This document shows positions 59,275 to 64,000 of a stretch of DNA of 64,000 bases, piece after piece. The first letter of the stretch is position 1. The number at the start of each line of letters is the position of its first letter. The stretch spans positions 62,001 through 126,000 of the forward strand of contig CAJTPW010000005.1 in the NCBI GenBank assembly GCA_910578465.1, read 5' to 3'. The position numbers and the translations under genes were made by a program. Below the pieces are notes generated by a model, which did not search any database, was not told the DNA's origin, and saw only the letters and a program-made list of their open reading frames with translations. The DNA is from an uncultured Vampirovibrio sp. (GTDB lineage Bacteria; Cyanobacteriota; Vampirovibrionia; Gastranaerophilales; Gastranaerophilaceae).

Positions 59275-60516
59275 ATGATAGAAGAAAAAGCGCGCCAAAT
59301 CGTAAATGCGGCAGAAGCCGAAATAGAACATCTTTTTAAAAAAACGGATGAAATTGCAGAATATAACCAGAAAAAAGTTCTTGAGGCCTTTCAAAAAAAT
59401 AAAATCGGCGAAGAACATTTCTATACGGTAACAGGCTATGGCCACGACGATTTGGGCCGTGAAGCGCTCGATAATGTTTTTAAAGATACCTTTAATACCG
59501 AAGCTGCAATCGTGCGCCCACACTTTGTTTCGGGTACACATACAATTGCATGCGCCCTTTTTGGGGTTCTTCGTCCGAACGACGCTCTCCTTTCAATCGC
59601 AGGCGCACCCTATGACACTTTGGATGAAATAATAGGCAAAAACGAAAACCATGAGTTTTACAATTGTTCCCTGAGGGCAATGGGTGTAGAATACGATGAA
59701 GTACCGCTTTTGAACGATTTAGACGTTGACTTTGATTCAATCCCGAAATTTATAAAACCGAATACCAAAATGGTTACAATCCAGCGCTCAAGGGGCTATA
59801 GCCTGAGAAATTCTCTTACAATATCTGATATTGAACGGATTATAAAGATTGTAAAAGGCATAAACCCCGATATTGTGTGCTTCGTAGACAACTGTTACGG
59901 TGAATTCACGGAAAAACTTGAACCCACAGACGTTGGCGCGGATATTATCGCAGGAAGCCTGATTAAAAACCCGGGCGGCGGCATTGTGGAAGCTGGCGGC
60001 TATCTTGCGGGGAAGAAAAATTTAATAGAAATGTGCGCTCGAAGGCTCACAGCCCCAGGTATCGGCACCGAAGGGGGCGCTATGTTTAACCAGACACGCG
60101 TTATGCTGCAAGGATTTTTTATGGCGCCGAGTGTAGTGTCCTATGCGGTTAAGGGGGCAATTCTTGCCGCAAAAGTCTTTGAAAACGTTGGCTTTAAAAC
60201 TCACCCGAAATCTGATGCCGCAAGGTGTGATTTAATTCAGACAATAAAATTTGAGGAACAAAAGGCACAGGAAAGTTTTTGCCGCGCCCTTCAAAAGCAT
60301 TCGCCCGTTGAAAGCTATTTAACCCCAATTCCTGACGGGGTTCCGGGGTATGAAGATAAACTGATTATGGCAGGAGGAAGCTTTATAGAAGGTTCTACAA
60401 TTGAGCTTTCCGCCGACGGGCCCTGCCGTCCGCCTTATGCTGTTTATATGCAGGGCGGGTTGAGTTATTTTCATGTAAAACTTGCTCTGATTGGAATTTT
60501 AGAGGAGCTGTTATAG
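59275..60516 (+). CDS. PLP-dependent methionine gamma-lyase-like protein (aluminium-resistance family)
   Basis: A 413-residue fold-type I PLP enzyme of the Met_gamma_lyase/aluminium resistance family. It has GYGHDDLGREALD early, PHFVSGTHTIACALFG, and the PLP lysine in AGSLIKNPGGGIVEAGGYLAG. Members are thought to cleave sulfur amino acids, but few have been tested. AAAGGAAGAAGT precedes the ATG by 5-6 bases. It converges with a small unknown gene. Confidence 0.9.
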   Translation: MIEEKARQIVNAAEAEIEHLFKKTDEIAEYNQKKVLEAFQKNKIGEEHFYTVTGYGHDDLGREALDNVFKDTFNTEAAIVRPHFVSGTHTIACALFGVLRPNDALLSIAGAPYDTLDEIIGKNENHEFYNCSLRAMGVEYDEVPLLNDLDVDFDSIPKFIKPNTKMVTIQRSRGYSLRNSLTISDIERIIKIVKGINPDIVCFVDNCYGEFTEKLEPTDVGADIIAGSLIKNPGGGIVEAGGYLAGKKNLIEMCARRLTAPGIGTEGGAMFNQTRVMLQGFFMAPSVVSYAVKGAILAAKVFENVGFKTHPKSDAARCDLIQTIKFEEQKAQESFCRALQKHSPVESYLTPIPDGVPGYEDKLIMAGGSFIEGSTIELSADGPCRPPYAVYMQGGLSYFHVKLALIGILEELL

Positions 60517-60518
60517 TT

Positions 60519-60755
60519 CTAAGGCACAATATGATTGTCTTCCAACAATCTTCTTACCTCATCAAGTATGATTTCAAAATCATCACACTTTTTCCTTGCG
60601 GCAGCACAAAGTTTAAAACCAATTCCCGAAAGGGTTTCAGCATCAGTTTGTTTTTCGCATTGAATAATTTTTTCAAACAAAACTTGAGATTCAAAAATCG
60701 TCGCGGCTATTTCCAGTCTTAGTGTTTCAAGGATTGAATAATCATATTTTTTCAT
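60519..60755 (-). CDS. Small helical hypothetical protein (78 aa)
   Basis: A helical protein (MKKYDYSILETLRLEIAATI) with three cysteines and no known motif. AAAAGGGG lies 6 bases before the ATG, a good sign of translation. It begins about 90 bases from the divergent XRE regulator and ends 2 bases from the converging lyase gene. Function unknown. Confidence 0.6.
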   Translation of the reverse strand: MKKYDYSILETLRLEIAATIFESQVLFEKIIQCEKQTDAETLSGIGFKLCAAARKKCDDFEIILDEVRRLLEDNHIVP

Positions 60756-60848
60756 AACTTTCCCCTTTTGGGCTATAGTCTTATTTTAGCATTTTATGGT
60801 CTCACAACCAGTAAACTTAATAATTATTTACGTTTAAACTATACAGCT

Positions 60849-61067
60849 ATGTACGATGAAACATATAAAAAGCTTGGTTTAAGCATCAAAAAATACAGGC
60901 GTTTAAGGGGTCTTACCCAAGAAAAACTTGCAGAATCAATTGATGTGAGTTTGGATTTTATGGGTAAAATTGAAATTGCCTACTCAAGACCTTCTTTAAA
61001 TACACTAATTGCCATCGCAAACGCCCTCGACATCCCCCTTAAAGCCCTCTTCGATTTTGAAGATTAA
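60849..61067 (+). CDS. XRE-family helix-turn-helix regulator (72 aa)
   Basis: A compact Cro/CI-type DNA-binding protein: LGLSIKKYRRLRGLTQEKLA, ESIDVSLDFMGKIE, SRPSLNTLIAIANALDIPL. It is only the HTH domain, as in many small regulators. I start at ATG 60849; a longer upstream frame overlaps the divergent gene. ACTATA sits close to the ATG and no ribosome site is visible, so it may be leaderless. It lies 39 bases before the FliI-like gene, which has its own promoter. Confidence 0.88.
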   Translation: MYDETYKKLGLSIKKYRRLRGLTQEKLAESIDVSLDFMGKIEIAYSRPSLNTLIAIANALDIPLKALFDFED

Positions 61068-61071
61068 GCTT

Positions 61072-61100
61072 TTGCCCCACGTCAAAAAAATCATTATAAT
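61072..61100 (+). promoter_or_regulatory. Promoter for the FliI-like ATPase (leaderless)
   Basis: TTGCCC and TATAAT (61095-61100) are spaced by 17 bases, and the -10 ends 6 bases before ATG 61107. Confidence 0.7.
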
Positions 61101-61106
61101 GAGATT

Positions 61107-62453
61107 ATGGACGAAAGTATCGAATTAAAAGTTCATAATACAAAGACGAAAGCCCTGAGCATCCTTGAAAACACTAAGCTTTACGAATACAAGGGTGTTG
61201 TATCAAAGCTTTTGGGGCTTACAGTGGATGTAAAGCTCCCGGGGCTTAAGATTGGAGATTTATGCTATATTCAAACATACACAGGAGAAAAGAAAGCAGC
61301 CGAAGTACAAGCCTTTAAAGGCGAGCTGGCACAGCTTTTGCTCCTGTATGACGGTGAAGGCATAGGGCAGGGCAGCCTCGTGGAAAGTACGGGCGGGCCT
61401 ATTATGCTCCCTGTCGGAGATTTTCTTCTGGGCCGCCTCATAAACCCTCTCGGAGAGCCTATGGACGGGCGCCCTCTGGATGTCACAAATGCTGAATATG
61501 TTAATATTAACGGCTCCGTACCCGATGCCTTCAGTCGACCCATTATCAAAGATACGCTCTCCACGGGGATTAGAGCGATTGACTCTCTTTTGACAATGGG
61601 CACAGGCCAGCGTATGGGCCTTTTTGCAGGTTCAGGGGTCGGCAAAAGTACCACTCTTGGTATGATTGCAAGAAATTCCGAGGCGGATGTCAATGTTATG
61701 GCACTTATAGGCGAACGTGGCCGTGAAGTTAAAGAATTTATGGAAGATTCTCTCGGTGAAGAGGGTATGAAAAAATCAGTCGTGGTCTGTGCTACAGGAG
61801 ATTTACCCCCGCTAATCCGTATGAAATGCCTGCTTGCGGCAACCTCTGTCTGTGAATACTTCAGGGACAAGGGTAAAAAGGTTTTCCTTATGACAGATAC
61901 GGTTACAAGGTGCGCTATGGCAGGAAGAGAGGTTGGTCTTTCCCTTGGAGAGCCGCCCACAATGAAGGGTTACCCGCCCTCGATTTTCAGCTGGCTCCAG
62001 CGTGCACTTGAGCGCACAGGAAACTCCGAAAAAGGCTCTATCACCGCACTTTACACTGTTCTTATGGAAGGAGACGACATCACAGACCCGATTGTAGATA
62101 CTGTCCGCGGTATTGTGGACGGGCACATTTTCTTGTCCCGTAAGGTTGCAGAGATGAACCATTACCCCGCAATTGACACTCTGGGCTCAATTTCAAGGCT
62201 TTTTACAACAATTACCGACAAAGAACACCAGCAGGCTGCAGGCAAAATGCGGCAGCTGCTCTCTTTATACCGCGAAAACAAGGACCTGATTGATGTCGGG
62301 ATGTATCAGGCGGGTTCAAACCCGAAATTAGACATAGCAATTCGTCTTATGCCTGAAATTAACGGATTTTTACAACAAAAAACGACCGATCTTGTTTCGA
62401 TGGAAACCACAATTCAAACTTTAAAGGATATGATGAGGGATGTAAACCTGTAA
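61107..62453 (+). CDS. FliI/SctN-type export ATPase
   Basis: A 448-residue rotary ATPase of the flagellar/type III secretion class. It has LIGRLINPLGEPMDGRP-type N-domain sequence (DFLLGRLINPLGEPMDGRP), Walker A GSGVGKST at about 175-182, the class mark MTDTVTRCAMAGREVGLSLGE and GYPPSIFSWLQRALERTG. Length is typical. FliI energises export of flagellar or injectisome proteins. Here no other export-apparatus gene is adjacent; the only related protein in the window is the apparently soluble FlhA-C-like protein 43 kb away. It is preceded by an XRE regulator and followed by a 190-base gap. Confidence 0.92.
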   Translation: MDESIELKVHNTKTKALSILENTKLYEYKGVVSKLLGLTVDVKLPGLKIGDLCYIQTYTGEKKAAEVQAFKGELAQLLLLYDGEGIGQGSLVESTGGPIMLPVGDFLLGRLINPLGEPMDGRPLDVTNAEYVNINGSVPDAFSRPIIKDTLSTGIRAIDSLLTMGTGQRMGLFAGSGVGKSTTLGMIARNSEADVNVMALIGERGREVKEFMEDSLGEEGMKKSVVVCATGDLPPLIRMKCLLAATSVCEYFRDKGKKVFLMTDTVTRCAMAGREVGLSLGEPPTMKGYPPSIFSWLQRALERTGNSEKGSITALYTVLMEGDDITDPIVDTVRGIVDGHIFLSRKVAEMNHYPAIDTLGSISRLFTTITDKEHQQAAGKMRQLLSLYRENKDLIDVGMYQAGSNPKLDIAIRLMPEINGFLQQKTTDLVSMETTIQTLKDMMRDVNL

Positions 62454-62620
62454 AACATTCTTTACAACCGGTTTTCAAGAACTCTGTATTGTCAAAACAT
62501 CCTTCTTTCCAAGTTTTTTAGGATTTTATAAAAATAGAAATGTCAGTATTGTTGAATTTCAGACATACTGCGTATGTTACAATGCCCAAACAACAAAGCT
62601 TTAAGGCATATTGATATACC

Positions 62621-62646
62621 AAAAAAGCAGACAGTATAGGCTTTTT
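62621..62646 (-). terminator. Terminator of radA
   Basis: AAAAAGC and GCTTTTT form a 7-bp stem overlapping the radA stop, with a T-run on the minus strand. The rest of the gap from 62454 shows an ATGCC/GGCAT hairpin near 62582-62609 preceded by TACAAT; too little to call an sRNA. Confidence 0.65.
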
Positions 62647-64000
62647 AAGCTGAAAATGCCTTAGAAATTGCGTCAATTACCCTCGACACTTGTATAGTTT
62701 TAATTTTCAGGTTTTTAATTCGTTGAGATACAGCATCAGACGTTACTTTCGGGATTATTGCTTCCTTAAAACCCAGCTTTTGTGCTTCTTTTAAACGTTT
62801 TTCAAGGTTATCAACCTGCCGTATCTCGCCCGACAGACCGATTTCACCGATTATTACCATATCTTTTTTGCAGCAAACATCTCTCACGCAGGCTAAAACC
62901 GCAATTGCCACCCCCAAATCCGCAGCAGGTTCAATAATATCAACTCCACCTATAACATTGGTGTAAACATCCTGTTTACTAAGGTTTAGGCCGACCCTCT
63001 TTTCCAAAACCGCAAGAATTTGAAGAAGCCTGTTGTATTCAATTCCCCGTGCAACCCTTCTGGGGCTTGGATATGGAGTGTTGCCCACAAGTGCTTGAAC
63101 CTCTAAAAGCAAACAGCGCGTGCCTTCCACAGTTGCAATTATCGTACAGCCGGGGCAACTTTCTTCTCCTTTTTCGGATAAAAACAGTTCCGAGGGGTTT
63201 TTAATTTCGGTCAAACCACAGTCGTCCATTGAGAAAACGCCTACTTCGCTTGTTGCCCCGAAGCGGTTTTTTATGCTTCGAAGCATGCGATATGTTCGAA
63301 ACTTGTCTCCTTCAAAATTTACCACGCAGTCAACCATATGTTCCAAAACCTTAGGCCCTGCAATGTTTCCCTCCTTTGTAACATGTCCGATTACAATGGT
63401 GGTAAGCTTTTTCAGCTTTGCAGCCCGCATTAATAAATTCGTGCATTCCCTTATTTGTGACACGGTGCCCGAAGAGCTTGTTATTTGGGCACTAAAGACC
63501 GACTGGATACTGTCAACAATTAAAAATTCGGGCTTTAAATCTTCGATTTGAGCCAAAACTTCCTCTAAACAATTTTGGGCGGTAACATAGAGGTTTTCGG
63601 AATTCGCGTTTAGCCTTTGAGCCCTGAGTTTTACCTGACTCGGGGATTCTTCGGCACAAATATATAAAATTTTATGTCCTAAATCCGCAATATTTTTACC
63701 TGCCTGCAAAACCAGTGTGGATTTGCCTATCCCCGGGTCTCCCGCAAGAAGCACAAGGCTGCCTTCAACAAAGCCGCCGCCCAAAACCCTGTCAAATTCC
63801 TCAATTCCCGTTTTTATTCTTATTGTCTCATCAAGTTTGATGTCATCAATTTTACTGTACCCTAAATTCCCCGCCACTACAGCATTTGAGGGCGAATTAG
63901 TTTTAATTTCGACTTTTGTTTGAGAAATTTCTTCCGTAAATGTTGAAAATTGTCCGCAATCAGGACATCTGCCAAGGTATGAAACAGTTTCATACCCGCA
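62645..64000 (-). CDS. radA: DNA repair protein RadA (Sms), N-terminus beyond the right edge
   Basis: RadA is a RecA-like ATPase that promotes branch migration in recombinational repair. 451 codons are visible. The frame runs to the window edge, beginning at CGYETVSYLGRCPDCG, the N-terminal zinc finger of which one knuckle is cut by the edge. Walker A is GDPGIGKST, the RadA mark is KNRFG, and the Lon-like C-terminal domain (ADLGVAIAVLACVRD; GEIGLSGEIRQV) is complete. A GTG at 63877 is internal, not the start. Confidence 0.95.
   Translation of the reverse strand, partial: CGYETVSYLGRCPDCGQFSTFTEEISQTKVEIKTNSPSNAVVAGNLGYSKIDDIKLDETIRIKTGIEEFDRVLGGGFVEGSLVLLAGDPGIGKSTLVLQAGKNIADLGHKILYICAEESPSQVKLRAQRLNANSENLYVTAQNCLEEVLAQIEDLKPEFLIVDSIQSVFSAQITSSSGTVSQIRECTNLLMRAAKLKKLTTIVIGHVTKEGNIAGPKVLEHMVDCVVNFEGDKFRTYRMLRSIKNRFGATSEVGVFSMDDCGLTEIKNPSELFLSEKGEESCPGCTIIATVEGTRCLLLEVQALVGNTPYPSPRRVARGIEYNRLLQILAVLEKRVGLNLSKQDVYTNVIGGVDIIEPAADLGVAIAVLACVRDVCCKKDMVIIGEIGLSGEIRQVDNLEKRLKEAQKLGFKEAIIPKVTSDAVSQRIKNLKIKTIQVSRVIDAISKAFSA

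Noticed and set aside
61271..61960. A 229-codon minus-strand frame over the FliI-like gene
   Set aside because: Antisense shadow of a conserved ATPase, rich in Ser/Pro/Arg as expected from reversed codons.
1..64000. tRNA genes, rRNA, CRISPR arrays, insertion sequences or prophage
   Set aside because: I searched by eye in the intergenic regions for tRNA T-loops, repeat-spacer arrays, transposase motifs and phage genes and found none that I could support.

Overview
The window is a contiguous, gene-dense, AT-rich stretch of a bacterial chromosome with only a few non-coding gaps above 250 bases. Lipopolysaccharide transport genes (lptB, an LptF/LptG permease), a lipoprotein, type IV pilus assembly genes (a PilM-PilN fusion, PilO, a large prepilin-like protein), MurT and several unrelated proteins carrying a short N-terminal SFG/SFKG-like tag fit a diderm gut relative of the Cyanobacteria (Vampirovibrionia/Melainabacteria, Gastranaerophilales type). 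That assignment is inference from gene content; no rRNA gene is present. No phage, insertion sequence, CRISPR array or tRNA gene was seen.

Layout. 1-4.9 kb, minus strand: a long coiled-coil protein running off the left edge, a family 4 uracil-DNA glycosylase, prs, glmU and a small unknown. 5-8.5 kb: an AbrB-like small protein, a 24-codon hydrophobic micro-gene, ilvD and a lineage-type unknown. 8.6-16.5 kb: fabI, lptB-lptF, a NAGPA-domain secreted protein, a hotdog thioesterase, a VTT membrane protein and a GH38 mannosidase. 16.6-22.4 kb: small unknowns, a candidate sRNA, a DnaQ-like exonuclease, a long-form SRP RNA, a soluble FlhA-C-like fusion, a pair of tiny membrane proteins, a structured RNA and a glycosyltransferase. 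22.5-31 kb: GAF-GGDEF-degenerate HD-GYP signalling protein, pgk and a single-chain restriction-modification enzyme. 31-38.3 kb: giant glycine-rich prepilin, solute-binding protein, rarA, tagged small proteins and a second copy of the structured RNA. 38.3-54.2 kb: murT, LysE exporter, NYN protein, EF-hand-like protein, two radical SAM proteins, MATE pump, a HEPN-MNT pair, a GH13 enzyme, a lipoprotein, a cysteine hydrolase and dnaB. 54.3-64 kb: the pilO/pilMN operon, a TrmH methyltransferase, a primary-type sigma factor, the second 24-codon micro-gene, rubredoxin, a PLP lyase, an XRE regulator, a FliI-like ATPase and radA (running off the right edge).

The most notable signals are: (1) two paralogous 24-residue hydrophobic peptide genes about 53 kb apart, with strong Shine-Dalgarno sites and a 3' hairpin that can pair with the Shine-Dalgarno flank, this pairing covarying between the copies, an architecture like type I toxin mRNAs; (2) two copies of a structured RNA of unknown class at 21.4 and 38.2 kb, sharing terminal stems and a spaced core; (3) an apparently soluble protein fusing a DUF4177-like domain, a coiled coil and the cytosolic domain of the type III export gate FlhA, with an orphan FliI-like ATPase elsewhere in the window; (4) at least eleven genes whose -10 box ends 6-7 nt before the start codon, implying widespread leaderless transcription; (5) a shared ATACTTTATATAA element before two protein genes and one candidate sRNA.
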